A stretch of DNA of 64,000 nt from Chamaecrista fasciculata (lineage: Eukaryota > Streptophyta > Magnoliopsida > Fabales > Fabaceae). Where the stretch lies: assembly GCA_003254925.1 (NCBI GenBank), contig QANZ01032061.1, forward strand, positions 158,359 to 222,358, read 5' to 3'. The notes under the pieces are model-generated. The model searched no databases. It saw nothing but the letters and a program-made list of their open reading frames with translations, and was not told the DNA's origin. Positions 33,171 through 44,084 of this stretch are shown here, one piece after another. A program made the position numbers and the translations under genes. Position 1 is the first letter of the stretch. Every line of letters begins with the position of its first letter.

Positions 33171-35549
33171 ATGGCTTCTTCCATCGCAACATGCAACGGA
33201 GCCTCAATGGCTTCTCTTCTTCTTCTCCTATTTGCACTATTCACAGCAAATCTTCGAATCATCACAGGTTATATTTCTTTCTCTTGGTTATTGAGATAGA
33301 TCGAGCCGATATATATATATATATATATATAGCTAGGATTAGTTATAAATAATTGTATTTTATTCTTCGATTACTCAGCATTTAAACCTCTTTTCTAAAT
33401 GTCTACAAGATATGTGAGGATGTCCAATATTTAAAATCACTTTAAAAAAAACAAGGCATACATGTTTTTTTTTCGTGGAAAAGGAAATTCATTAAAAAGA
33501 GAAGTTCAGACTTGATGTGTAAGTAAGCTAATCCGTTGTACAAGAAAATGAACTAATAAATAACATTATATTAAGGGTGAACAAGGATTAAGTTGGGTCA
33601 TAATTGATATAAAATTCAATCCGACTTGCACTTTTACCTTGCAGATCGAGTTAAGTCATATTTTTGTTTTTTAAATATATCAAATTAATTATGTTTTTAT
33701 ATATACAATCTAAATTAATTAATGATATATAATTACATAAATGCAAACATCATATATAATACTTATATAGAGATATATCAAGACAAATCTATGAAGTAAT
33801 ACATGAATAATATATTTTATATATGTGTGTGAGTTTTTATATTAAGTTGATTTCTAAATATCAAAACTCAGCAATTTGTGACTCAAAATTAGTAAATCAA
33901 TACAACTTGCTAATCCAAACAAATCCTACTAATAAAAAGTTGTTCTAAGTGATAAACGACTTGATATTTCTTAAAAAAGGTCTCGAATTTAAATATAATT
34001 ATTTCTGATGGGAGATTCTTTTACCATAATTAATACACACAAATCAAATCTAAATTAGTTAGAGCAAAGTTGTGGATATCGCGAGTAACTAAAAGAAAAA
34101 CAATATGATGGGTTGATTTAATTTTTTTTAGGTTAAAACGCACTTTTGGTCTCAAAATTTTGGCAAAAGTTTCAATTTGGTCCCATAACTTTTTTTTTTG
34201 TTTTAATTTTGGTCTCATAACTTTTAAAAACATCTCATCGTTGGTCCAAAGCTGATTTCTATCCATTATTTGCCGTAAATCCACTTCATCCATATTTGTC
34301 TCGTCATCATTCAACTCAGTATGTCATATCATATTTAACGACAAACCCACCAATTTAATGGGCGGGGTAGGCCGGCCCGTGGACTTGAGCCCGTCTTGAC
34401 AGTGCTAGTGATGAGTGAGAAATCTTGAAAAATTGGAGTGTCTATCGTATCCGATTCAATGAATATATAGCTGCAAAAAAAATATGACACATGAATGTGA
34501 CAAGAGTTGCATTTACAATCGCAGGTGCTGAAATAGGCGTGTGCTATGGCATGATGGGTAACAACCTACCATCCCCACGCGAAGTGGTTGATCTCTACCG
34601 AGCCAACAACATCAAGCGAATGCGACTCTACGACCCTCACGATGCCACTTTAGACGCTCTTCGTGGCTCAGGCATCGAGCTCATGCTCGGCATCAAAAAC
34701 AGCGACCTCCAAAACCTAGCCACCAACACTGACTTCGCTAACCAATGGGTCCAGCGCTACGTCATCAACTACTACCCCAACGTCAACATCAAATACGTCG
34801 TCGTTGGCAACGAAGTCAGCCCCGTGGGCCCCACCTCTTACCTGTCTCCACATGTCCTTCCCGCCGTACAACACGTGTACCAAGCCATCCGGGCCCACAA
34901 CCTTCACGACCAAATTAAGGTCTCTACTGCCATAGACACTACCCTTATAGGGACATCCTACCCTCCCTCTAAGGGTACCTTCCGAAACGACGTCAGATCG
35001 TATTTGGACCCTATTATTGGGTATTTGGTGTACGCAAACGCTCCTTTGTTTGCTAATATTTATCCTTACTTTAGCTATTCGGGTAACCCGGGTGATATTT
35101 CGTTGCCTTATGCTCTGTTTACGGCTCCAAACGTCGTCGTATGGGACGGGTCGAGGGGGTATCAGAATCTGTTTGATGCCATGTTGGATGCGGTGCATGC
35201 GGCTATAGATAACACTAGGATTGGGTATGTGAAGGTGGTTGTGTCAGAAAGTGGATGGCCTTCGGATGGAGGATTTGGGACATCTTATGATAATGCTAGG
35301 ATTTACTTGGACAATTTGATAAGGCATGCTAGTAAAGGGACTCCTATGAGGCCTGGCCCTATTGAGACTTATATTTTTGCTTTGTTTGATGAGAACCAGA
35401 AGGATCCTGAGCTCGAGAAGCATTTTGGATTGTTCTATGCCAATAAACAGAAGAAATACCCCTTTGGTTTTGAGGGACAACAACAAATCACCGGCGAAAT
35501 CCGTGATAATGACTTCAATGTTACGCTTCCTCTTGTCAGCGATGTTTAA
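33171..35549 (+). CDS. Glucan endo-1,3-beta-glucosidase (GH17), with frame problem in exon 1
   Basis: GH17 enzymes cut beta-1,3-glucan (callose or fungal wall glucan) outside the cell. Exon 2 (34525-35549) encodes the whole catalytic domain, from [17 protein letters not shown] to VTLPLVSDV. The acid/base Glu is in [12 protein letters not shown] and the nucleophile Glu in [33 protein letters not shown] near the end is also typical. Exon 1 (33171-33268) starts [19 protein letters not shown], a leader-like sequence, and its last codons in another frame read [10 protein letters not shown], which joins exon 2 correctly. The two halves differ by one base in the run CACTATTTCACAGC, so as given the exon does not read through. 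Sequencing error, a recent mutation or a different 5' exon are all possible. An ATG at 34491 would give a product with no signal peptide. Intron 1 holds a partial MITE (34130-34345). Confidence 0.75.
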
Positions 35550-35977
35550 TTTTAAATCTTGTATGTCTTATGTCTCTGTGCGTATGATTGTGTAGTTTTG
35601 TACGTCTTTAATTTGAATAATTATGACGAAATCTCTGGTTTTGTTGTTTTAATTCCTTCGTTTTTATATTTATGCATTCATATTGCCACCAGTCACATTA
35701 ACTTTTACGAGATATTGAGATAACAAATATATGATAAGAGACCATATATGACATATATCTAAACTATTTCTTCGATCATCAAACACTTAAAATCCTTTAT
35801 TGGTAGATCATACTATACAAACCTTTTATAGCTCAAGACTCATTTAGTCATATATATATATATAGATATATCTTAATTAATTGCAAATAAAGCATAATTA
35901 TATCAGTAGAAGACTAATAATAATTAATGCCGTTGGGAGGTAATGATGATGAGTTATAATTTCTTAGAGTGATGGAT
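35550..35977. other. 3' flanks of the glucanase and of the minus-strand small gene
   Basis: Convergent gene ends with TA-rich microsatellite text near 35845-35875. No gene is seen. Confidence 0.5.
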
Positions 35978-36253
35978 CTAGGTGGTAGCTGAGCTGCCCC
36001 TAGTAGAGGTGTCAAAGGAACCAAAGATGATAGAACCATTTCCATTGCCTGTTGTGTGGCCAGTGTTGTTTATAAGACCTCTCATGTTCTGCGTGCCGGT
36101 GTTGCTGTACACGGCCGGTGGCATGGTCGGTACCGGTGCAGCCGGGGCCGGGCTCCGCTGCGGAAAACCACCAGCTCCGGCCGGGTTGGTGGGGCGGGTT
36201 TCGCCGGGAAAGGGTTCATCAATGACGCTCAACAAGCGTATTAAACCTTCCAT
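35978..36253 (-). CDS. Small two-rung motif protein 3
   Basis: A single-exon gene for 91 residues. I start it at the ATG at 36253 (MEGLIRLLSVIDEPFPG); the two codons before it belong to no ATG. The N-terminal helix is like those at 26.1 and 38.5 kb. A Pro/Ala/Gly-rich linker (residues 20-48) follows. The module is complete: YSNTGTQNMRGLINNTGH at residues 49-66, then GNGNGSIIFGSF at 69-80 and a Ser/Thr-rich tail. A TATA-like ACATATATAG lies about 55 bases upstream. There is no signal peptide and no cysteine. Function unknown; the pattern of conserved glycines and hydrophobic residues suggests a small folded beta unit at the end of a flexible chain. Confidence 0.75.
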   Translation of the reverse strand: MEGLIRLLSVIDEPFPGETRPTNPAGAGGFPQRSPAPAAPVPTMPPAVYSNTGTQNMRGLINNTGHTTGNGNGSIIFGSFDTSTRGSSATT

Positions 36254-37715
36254 ATTCACCACCTAGGAATTACTAGATAGGCTTAATTAAAACTTTGTTA
36301 TGCTATATATGTTTGATGTATGCATTGATAGGGGTATGCTTTAATAGATAACTTATCTAGTTGCAAGTGAGAGAGAGAATATGCAAGGCGTAGTGGTTTG
36401 GAGAAGATAACTTGAATCATAATATAATTGTTTACTTTGAAGAGAATATTTTACCATTATTGCATGTCTCCTTTGCTCTCAGCCAATCATGTCTCTTTCT
36501 ATAGCAGGCTTTAGCTGTAATAATAATGGGGGTATGTGATTCCCTCGCGGAACACTTGTATAAATTAAATAATAATTGTTTCGTTTATGCATTAAGCATA
36601 TATGGAGGAATTAAATTCCGTAGAAATATATGGATATGTTTTTTAAAAAAAAATAGGAAAACATATTCCACCAAAAAAATAAATAAGAAGACATATATGA
36701 AATTAAAATAAAATACATGTGGGCCTATCTTACCAATTTTAAACGGCATATGGTGGGTGCTAGGTGCTCATATATACTAGCAAGTAGCAAGCCTTCAATA
36801 TTCAAAGTAAAGTTCCATTATATTAATATATAATTAACCTAATCGATTGAAACTTGCAACTTGAAAGAACCCTCCATACCCCATCCAATTACAAATTATG
36901 CATAACAGTGCTGCTTTACCTAATTTCATCATTATCCATTGTTGAATCTCTAACCTTCTGATCAAATCTTAATCATATATATGTTGATGCTGATCAGATT
37001 GAACTCTCCTTGTCATGCAGTTATGTGGCGTTCATTGACAATAAATCTTCAGCATATAATCATTAATAAATATTATTTTAAAATTATAAAATAAAGTTAT
37101 TCGATTTTTCAAATAACTTTTTACTTTTATCACTCTCTCTTTAATATTTTATATTCTGCATCTTATATTATATCTTATCAACATGTATATATATATATAG
37201 TTTTAAGAATATAGATAATTGATTAGCAGGCATTATTTATTAATATTCCCACTAATTTTGCATCGAAGAAGCTTCAGGCATAAACTTGGAAGCAAATTAG
37301 TAGGTATATGCCGCAAGCACTAACATATATATAACAATTTAATTTAACGAGAAATTCTTTGGCGTAGACACGACTACTGGCAATGAAATTAATGATCCTT
37401 ATACCCGTGTGGCGTCACAATATTGTACATGTCACCAATCTGACTTCGGGTGGCTGATTAATTAATTAGAGAAAGGATAACATTGAATCTTAATCATCAT
37501 TGACGGAATTGAGATATATGTATATGGCGTTATATTATGCTGGTTTCTAGAACAAATTAAAATTAAATAAAGTAAATAATAAATATATTAACTATATATG
37601 CCCCCGTCTGAGTTACATTGAGAGCGTGTAAATTCTTATAAGAAACATGTGGCAATAAATCGATTAATATATATTATGGCTGTGTTATAGGGAATAACAT
37701 TGAATAAATATAAAA
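36254..37715. other. AT-rich intergenic sequence
   Basis: Promoter of the minus-strand small gene near 36300, then AT-rich sequence with TA microsatellites (for example near 37185). No gene is supported. Confidence 0.5.
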
Positions 37716-38156
37716 GGTCAAAGTGCACTTTTGGTCCTATAACTTTTATTCAGGTCTCAATTTAGTCCTATAACTTTTTTTGTTGCAGTTTTGGTCTCAT
37801 ATCTTTACAAAAGGTTGCAAATTTGGGTCCATATCACTTTTGGTCCTTTATCTTTTAGTCAAGTTTCAGAATTTGTCCTATATCTTTGCAAAAAGTTTCA
37901 CCATCAGTCCCATCTGATCCAAATATATGAGACTAATTTTGTACATGGCCCAAAGATGTAGGACCAATTCTACAACCTGACAAAAAATATGGGACTAATT
38001 TTGCAATCTAACCTAAAGATATGGGACCAAAAGTGCAACACGGGACCAAATTTGCAACATGAGCAAAAGATATGTGACTAAAAGTGCAAAGAAAAATATT
38101 ATGAGACCAAATTGAAACTTGAGAAAAAATTATGAAACCAAAAGTGCACTTTAGCC
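37716..38156. mobile_element. MITE of the TTTTGGTCC family, 441 bp
   Basis: The inverted ends are GGTCAAAGTGCACTTTTGGT and ACCAAAAGTGCACTTTAGCC. The arms repeat GGTCCTATAACTTTT / GACCAAATTGAAACTTGAG. No clean target duplication was found. Related to the elements at 58683 and 59809 and to the piece in the glucanase intron. Confidence 0.65.
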
Positions 38157-38518
38157 TATATGGAAAGATAAGAAGATATTTAAGTTGTGAGATCTTCTCA
38201 CTTAATGGGATAATTTTTCGAGAAATTAAAGGAGCTTAGCATCATTTAACTTGGGTACGTAATTGATTTAATAAGTGAGACGGCGCAATTGAGAAATGTA
38301 ATTAATAAGATGCATGGATCAGGTTTTAAACATGTAATTGCAAATTATTGATTTTGAAAATGATGATACTTAGCGTATATAGCTTTTGGTTAATTAAAGC
38401 TAAAAAGAAAAGATTAAGAAGATTCCGTTTAACGCATGTATAAAACGCAACCATATAGCAAGGGAAGGAAAACATCAAAGTAAAGACACTTAAGCACTAG
38501 CTGCTATCATCGGATCAT

Positions 38519-38890
38519 ATGGAGTCTGAGTCTAACCAGATTCTGTTCAGAAGGTTTCTGGCCCTTCTCGGGAATGACCCTCAGGCCCAGGCTCTGCTTC
38601 AGCCTCAGGCCCAGGACCAGGCCCAGGCCCAAGCCCAAGCCCGCCCTCAGCCCACGGGGTACGGCAACTATGGTGGCAGCGTAGGTTCAATCAACCACAG
38701 CGGAGGAGGAGGACACCAAGATTTCTCACATGCGTCGTTTAATAGCGCGCCTTATTCTGGCAACGGTAACAATTATCCTCGCTACGAAAATTACGGAGCA
38801 GGAAACCTCATAAGTAACAGTGGCTATACCAATGGAAATGGTAACGGCTCCATTGTCTATGGGGGCTTTAATTCCTCAACAACACGTTGA
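38519..38890 (+). CDS. Small two-rung motif protein 4
   Basis: A single-exon gene for 123 residues. The N-terminus MESESNQILFRRFLALLGND is the amphipathic type. Residues 22-45 are a Gln-Ala repeat (QAQAQAQAR) encoded by CAGGCCCAGGCC-type hexamers. A Gly/Asn/Tyr/Ser-rich linker follows. The module reads YENYGAGNLISNSGYTNG and then NGNGSIVYGGFNSS at about residues 89-120. A TATA box (TGTATAAAACGC) lies about 85 bases upstream. It is the only plus-strand gene among the six between 36 and 50 kb. The module ties it most closely to the gene at 35978; the Gln-Ala tract ties it to the genes at 42.9-48.4 kb. Function unknown. Confidence 0.75.
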   Translation: MESESNQILFRRFLALLGNDPQAQALLQPQAQDQAQAQAQARPQPTGYGNYGGSVGSINHSGGGGHQDFSHASFNSAPYSGNGNNYPRYENYGAGNLISNSGYTNGNGNGSIVYGGFNSSTTR

Positions 38891-39103
38891 TTAACTATCT
38901 TATTTATGACCATGCCTGCGTGGTTTATACATACATATAATCATGATGATTGCTGAAATGTAATGTATGTAATAATAATAATAAGGGAAACTGATAATGG
39001 TGTTTGGTGCTTTTATTATTATTATTAACTATAGTAGCTTGTATTTTGTATTCGAATGCAGGAGGTTCTTCACCTCTTCTCTTATATATATATATATATA
39101 AAA

Positions 39104-39632
39104 GGGTAAATTTCACTTTGATACCTTATTCTTTTAAAAGTGACACTTTGGTACCCCTGTACTTTAAACTATTACCATTTTTTGGTACCAAATTTTAACT
39201 TTATGTTAAACTTAACAGCATAAAGTCACATGAGATGCACATGTACACTAAAAACAACAACCCAAAATTTTTCTCTCATAATTCAAGATTCAAATATAAC
39301 TCCAAACCATTTTTCTCTCACTGTTCATCGTCCTCCTTCAAACCCAGGCTCCAAATGGTTTGGAGAAAAATGGACGATGAACAGTGAGAGAAAAATGGTT
39401 TTTGGAGTTATATTTGAATCTTGAATTATGAGAGAAAAATTTTGGGTTGTTGTTTTTAGTGTACATGTGCATCTCATGTGACTTTATGCTGTTAAGTTTA
39501 ACAGAAAGTTAAAATTGGGTATCAAAATGGTAATAGTTTAAAGTACAGAGGTATCAAAGTGTCACTTTTAAAAGAACAGGGTATCAAAGTGGAACTGGTC
39601 AATAAGACAGGGTACCAAAGTGGAATTTACCC
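39104..39632. mobile_element. MULE-type MITE, 529 bp, nearly a perfect hairpin
   Basis: The duplication TATATAAAA flanks it (39095-39103, 39633-39641). The ends are GGGTAAATTTCACTTTG and CAAAGTGGAATTTACCC. The arms are complementary over most of the element (for example TCAAGATTCAAATATAACTC near 39281 and its complement near 39400), leaving a short loop near 39340. It lies about 210 bases past the stop of the gene at 38519. Confidence 0.88.
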
Positions 39633-39641
39633 TATATAAAA

Positions 39642-40321
39642 TAAATCTTTGGGTTCATGTGAACTGATTATCTAGCTGAATTAATTAGCTTATTGCATGA
39701 GACTACTATTCATTTTATTTGCTTACTCTTTGTCTTTTCCGGAATTAATATACCTTAATTAATTCCTTCTAATTAATCTCGAGCACGATTGACTTCTATT
39801 TCTATTAAACTTTGTATTAGTGAGATTGTTAGTTCACTCATTCATTATACACTGAGATTGTTGGTTCACTCATTCTATTAAACCTGGTCGATCAGAAGTT
39901 TGTTTTTTCAAAGAGATTAATCATTTATTCATGAGAAAAATGACACAAAGCAATACAATAAGAAGACCAAATAAAATATAGATCTAACCATGACAATACA
40001 GTCTCACACTCTTTAAAACAGAGGAAAAAAACTACAAAAGAAAAGGAAAAAAACTTATATCAAGTTCGTTATATCTTTGTTATCAAGTTTCTTCAATGAC
40101 AAGTTTTAATTACATTCTCTCTCTTCAATGATTGATCATGAAAAAAGTGGTATTTAATATTCTCTTTCTATCATGATTGGTCATGTATAAAATTTTTGCC
40201 ATGTGTTAAATGTCGATGGAAAAACTTAATAGCAAAGATATAAGTAGCTTGATATAGGTTTTACCCAAAAGAAAAACCTACAAAGAGCAATCAGCCTAGC
40301 CAATACCATTCTTTTTGTTTT
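39642..40321. other. AT-rich spacer, nothing recognised
   Basis: A short direct repeat (TTGGTTCACTCATTCTATTA-like, near 39830-39885) is present. No gene is supported. Confidence 0.4.
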
Positions 40322-40721
40322 GGGTAAATTACACTTTGGTACCCTGTGGTTTGAAACCTGACACTTTGGTCCCCTCGTGTTATTTTCCATTAACACTTTG
40401 GTACCCTTTGGAGTTTTTTTTGTAATTTTAACCATAAAAAATTTTGCAAAAATTACATATTGACCCCAAAATTTTTTTAAAGATTTCATTTTAGTCCCTA
40501 GATAATATGTATCAAAGGACCTATTTGTAATTTTTAAAAATTTTTTGGGGTCAATATGTAATTTTTGAAAAATTTGTTATAGTTAAAATTACAAAATAGC
40601 TCCAAAGGGTACCAAAGTGTTAATGGAGAATACCACAGAGTACCAAAGTGTCAGGTTTCAAACCACAAAGTATTAAAGTAAAATAGAGTCAAACTACAAG
40701 GTACGAAAATGTAATTTACCT
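40322..40721. mobile_element. MULE-type MITE, about 400 bp
   Basis: The left end GGGTAAATTACACTTTGGTA matches the element at 16796. The right end GTAATTTACC is worn at its last base. TTTTGTTTT flanks both sides (40313-40321, 40722-40730). Confidence 0.75.
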
Positions 40722-40814
40722 TTTTGTTTTTAATGGTTTGGGACTTCGGAATAGTATACACGGTATATATTACATCCATTTGCAATGATATTTGTTGATG
40801 ATGATGAGGTCAAT

Positions 40815-41280
40815 TATTGTCGGCGGATCCTGACCGCCTAGTGATCTTTCTTTGCCTCTCCACTATTCTGTTGGTCTATTCCACGGCAATGACTTAATTA
40901 CGCGGGTGTTGAATCTGGTTGGGGGAGTTCTTGTGCCCTTCGCCATGCTAAATGTGAGAGATAAGAGGTAGTTTTAAATCTGGTTGGGGCCCTAGGTTTT
41001 GGCCTTGCTGCATTCGAGAGACGTTCCCGTGGCGATCCTGATCGCATAGTTATCATTTGTTCCCTCTCCTCTGTTCTCGTGGTCTATTGCATGTCAATGA
41101 CCACCATGGGGGAGAGCTCCCAAAATAACGTTGCCACTCCGTGTGTCGGATCTATTGGGGGGGTTTCTTATGCCCTTTGTTGTGCTAAATTTGAGAGAGC
41201 TCTTGAGCATTTTTCGCTCATGTTTCATATTGCTTGGGAATCGTACAAGGGAGATAAGAGGTAGTTTTAGTTAGTGTGGT
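40815..41280. repeat. Two diverged direct copies, spacing about 203 bp, nature unknown
   Basis: GATCCTGACCGCCTAGTGAT, then TCTATTCCACGGCAATGAC at 40827-40893, is echoed by GATCCTGATCGCATAGTTAT, then TCTATTGCATGTCAATGAC at 41035-41101. Both are followed by GTTG...GGGGG...GTGCCCTT-like text and end GAGATAAGAGGTAGTTTTA. It is GC-richer than its surroundings and may derive from a retroelement, but no domain is recognised. Confidence 0.45.
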
Positions 41281-42229
41281 TGTGCCACGTACGTAGCATT
41301 GTTATGCTGTGGCCATATATTAAAGTTTAGGCTTGCCAGGTACTTTTTAAGATTGTCGTTTTTTTTTGCCTGTTTTTAAAATATTTTATTTTAAATTATA
41401 TCAAATATATTCTTAATCACCCCCATCTTCTCTGTTAACTATTTTGAGGTCTGATTCTGGTCTGTTGAATGAAGCTATTGGTGTGGGTTGAGTTTTTTTA
41501 GTGGTGTTTGGGGTATTTTGGAATCTGTTTGTATTTTGCTGGTCTTTTTGTTGTTTCTGGTTTTTTTCTGGTGTAAGTTCTGTCTTGTTATTGGTGTTTG
41601 TACTGGTTTGCTGGTTTGGAATGAAGAGTAATATTGTCGTTCTGGCATCTGTTTGAATAACTGGGGGACTAATATGGAACGAAAAATAACTTAGGGACCA
41701 ATTTAGAACACTGAGCATAACTAGGGGACCAAAATAGAACTTTGGCCTTACTTTTAAAAAGATTATATCTTTTGGGCTTCTCAAATCAAGTGCAGCCTTT
41801 ATTTTTGTTCTTTCTTGGGCTGCATGTCTTTGTGTGAAAGCTTGGGCTGCGCCTTGGTGTACACTTTATTGACCAAACAAAATCAGGGTGCAGCCTTGAA
41901 ATTGTTAATTGCTAAATATGAAGTTTGATAAATTGTTTTATAAGGTACTAAAACTCAAAAGGAAGTATTCTACATTGGTTGGGTAAAATGTTTTTGCTTC
42001 TGCAATTTTTTTTTTGATTTAGCTAAAAGGGTGATGCTAAGTGTGATGATAGTAACAACTAATTAACAACAGAACACAAAAGCTCAACTATTCTACATAT
42101 CATCATCCTCCTAATTGGAAAAAAAGAAAAAAAAAAATTCTCTCCTTCTAGTTAAAATACATTCCCTCGCCTACAAACATGCCTAAAGTTGAAACTTCGA
42201 GCTTCTAAAATCAATGTGGTAAGCTTTAT
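41281..42229. other. Spacer with half of a MITE
   Basis: At 41655-41750 lies the right half of a TTTTGGTCC-family MITE (GGGGACCAAAATAGAACTTT, then GGCCTTA). The rest is T-rich or AT-rich without a gene. Confidence 0.4.
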
Positions 42230-42710
42230 GATATCATGTTAGGATAGGTGTTGGATAGGTGTTGTCATTGAAGGTGCTGAGTCGTGGTTTTTGATATTGC
42301 TAGTTTAAAAGCTTGTTGACTTTCTCTTTGGTTCCTTGTTAATTAAATGGCTCATTATTTAGCGAAAATTGTGGCAAATAAAGGGGTTGATTCTTTCAGA
42401 TGATGTTGTTAACCCTCTACCCCCAATGGATGAAATCTTGATACTGGATTCTGTTTTTACATGCATCATGGCAGAGGCTGCAGGGCTGGCATAAGCTAGT
42501 TTTGTTCATGTTGTTTGTTTTGCTATTATACTTGTATGGATTTTCTGAAGTATGGGTTTTGGCCTTGTATTTTGATTTTTTTTTGTGGTAAACAAAAGTT
42601 TAGGTGAGTTGGGCCCTTGGGACTCACCAAGGTCAGGGCAGGCCTCCAGGCTTGTATTTTGATTTTTGTTGATTAATGAAGTTCTGTTTTCTTGCAATTA
42701 GGGACAGATA
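42230..42710 (+). mobile_element. LINE remnant (RNase H end and 3' tail)
   Basis: Decayed coding text resembling the end of a plant LINE RNase H domain appears near 42320-42370 (FSLVP, then MAHYLAKIVANKG after a stop). It is followed by a 3' tail with TTGTATTTTGATTTTTGTTG near 42653. A GC-rich stretch (42598-42650) interrupts the tail and repeats the words GGC(C)TTGTATTTTGATTTTT on both sides. The rest of the element is missing. Confidence 0.45.
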
Positions 42711-42883
42711 CACAAGATTCATCATATAATTAACTTGAAGGAGTTACATATATATATAGGTGAAGCTCTTATTAAATCAGAATATATAGGTGGCACATGT
42801 AACACATATATATATATTACTTATTTTATACCATATATATGGTATATATCAATATGAAGCATTAATTAAGCAACATATATAAA

Positions 42884-43147
42884 TTACTGAATGTCACCAG
42901 AGGCGGTAAATCCACCCTGGATCCTAGCTCCAGTGCCATGACCCTTGAAGGTACCATCTTGTTTGAGATCACCTTGGATGGTGTTTGTGCCTGAATTGGT
43001 GTGATAATAATGGCTTTGGCTGGGTGCTACTGGAACTGGTGAAGCCGATGGTCCATAATAATACCCTTGTGGTGCTTGTGCTTGAGCCTGGGCTTGAACC
43101 CCGAATCCAACTGCAAGACCAGCAACTCCGTTCACAATTCCTGCCAT
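42884..43147 (-). CDS. Small two-rung motif protein 5
   Basis: A single-exon gene for 87 residues. It starts MAGIVNGVAGLAVGFGV, a Gly/Val/Ala-rich segment, then QAQAQAQA at about 18-25 and a Tyr/Pro/Ser-rich linker. The module is complete: YHTNSGTNTIQGDLKQDG at residues 48-65, then TFKGHGTGARIQGGFTASGD at 66-85. The two rungs align as GTNT-IQGDLKQDG and GTGARIQGGFTASG. A TATA box (CTATAAAAAGG, minus strand, 43257-43267) is about 110 bases upstream of the ATG. It belongs to the KGHGTG subgroup with the next three genes. The N-terminal hydrophobic part is too glycine-rich to be called a signal peptide with confidence. Confidence 0.78.
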   Translation of the reverse strand: MAGIVNGVAGLAVGFGVQAQAQAQAPQGYYYGPSASPVPVAPSQSHYYHTNSGTNTIQGDLKQDGTFKGHGTGARIQGGFTASGDIQ

Positions 43148-44084
43148 TATTGAATATGATTAATTATATCTATCTATGTAAGCTTCTTTGTTTTGTTTTG
43201 ATGATCTGATTGCTAACTAGCTATTATATGTGACTATGTGAGTAGCTCATATTCGTCCTTTTTATAGATGATGATGGTGATGATAAGTGTATATGCAGGG
43301 AGAATTGAAGCTAAGTAGAGGACGGTTCGTGGTGGAGGCATTTTAATTATATCAACAAGGAATATTCTAGATAGTGCTGCTTGCAAGTGGAGGATCAATA
43401 TTGTTCTAATATATATCCGAGAATCAATGCAAAGCAAAATCTATATTATATATAAACTCGGAATATATATATATAAATCAATTATTATAAATTGGCCTCC
43501 TAAATATATATAAATCTTATATTATATGGCTTCACCCTTTCTGGTCGTCCATGTTTAAAACTATAATTTATGAAATTAAAAATAAGAGAAAATTTACTAT
43601 TTAGTCTCTCTTTCTTTACTAAGTTAACAATTTAGTCCCTTATTTATTTTACATACATATTTGCGTGCCCGTTAGGGCACGCAAAGCAACTAGTATATTA
43701 TATGTTCATCTTTAACATATTATTCTGACTTTTAATACTGTTTTATTTTCTCGGCTTAGGCCCCGTTTTTCTAACAAGAAAAGAAAAAAGTAGAACGTAT
43801 AGCACAATTCGGTTAGCTAGTTATATATTCTCTATCACCCAAAAAAATGTCAATATATCTTTCATTACAATATAATTGCTACATTTAATCTTTAAGAGTT
43901 ATAACAAGTTTAAATTATATTGTTAATTTTTTTCTTAATTAACATTTTTTTGTCATTTTGTCATTTCTGTGTCTTTAGCTCCAATCTATTTATGTAGCCA
44001 TGATCCTAGCAAAAAAAAAATAAATAATGAAAGTTTGCTCTTGGGTATTTAATCAAACTTAGTACGAAAACTAATGTTGTTACA
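43148..44084. other. Promoter of the small gene, Helitron-like copy 3, AT-rich spacer
   Basis: Apart from the element at 43515-43693, AT-rich spacer only. Confidence 0.5.
43515..43693 (+). mobile_element. Helitron-like element, copy 3, 179 bp, complete
   Basis: Same length and ends as copy 2: TCTTATATTATATGGC at the left, hairpin GCGTGCCC-GTTA-GGGCACGC, then AAAGCAACTAG. It is inserted between A and T without target duplication. Confidence 0.8.

Noticed and set aside
38519-38890. Ordinary glycine-rich wall or RNA-binding protein
   Set aside because: There is no signal peptide and no RNA-recognition motif, and the conserved part is the C-terminal module and not the glycine content.
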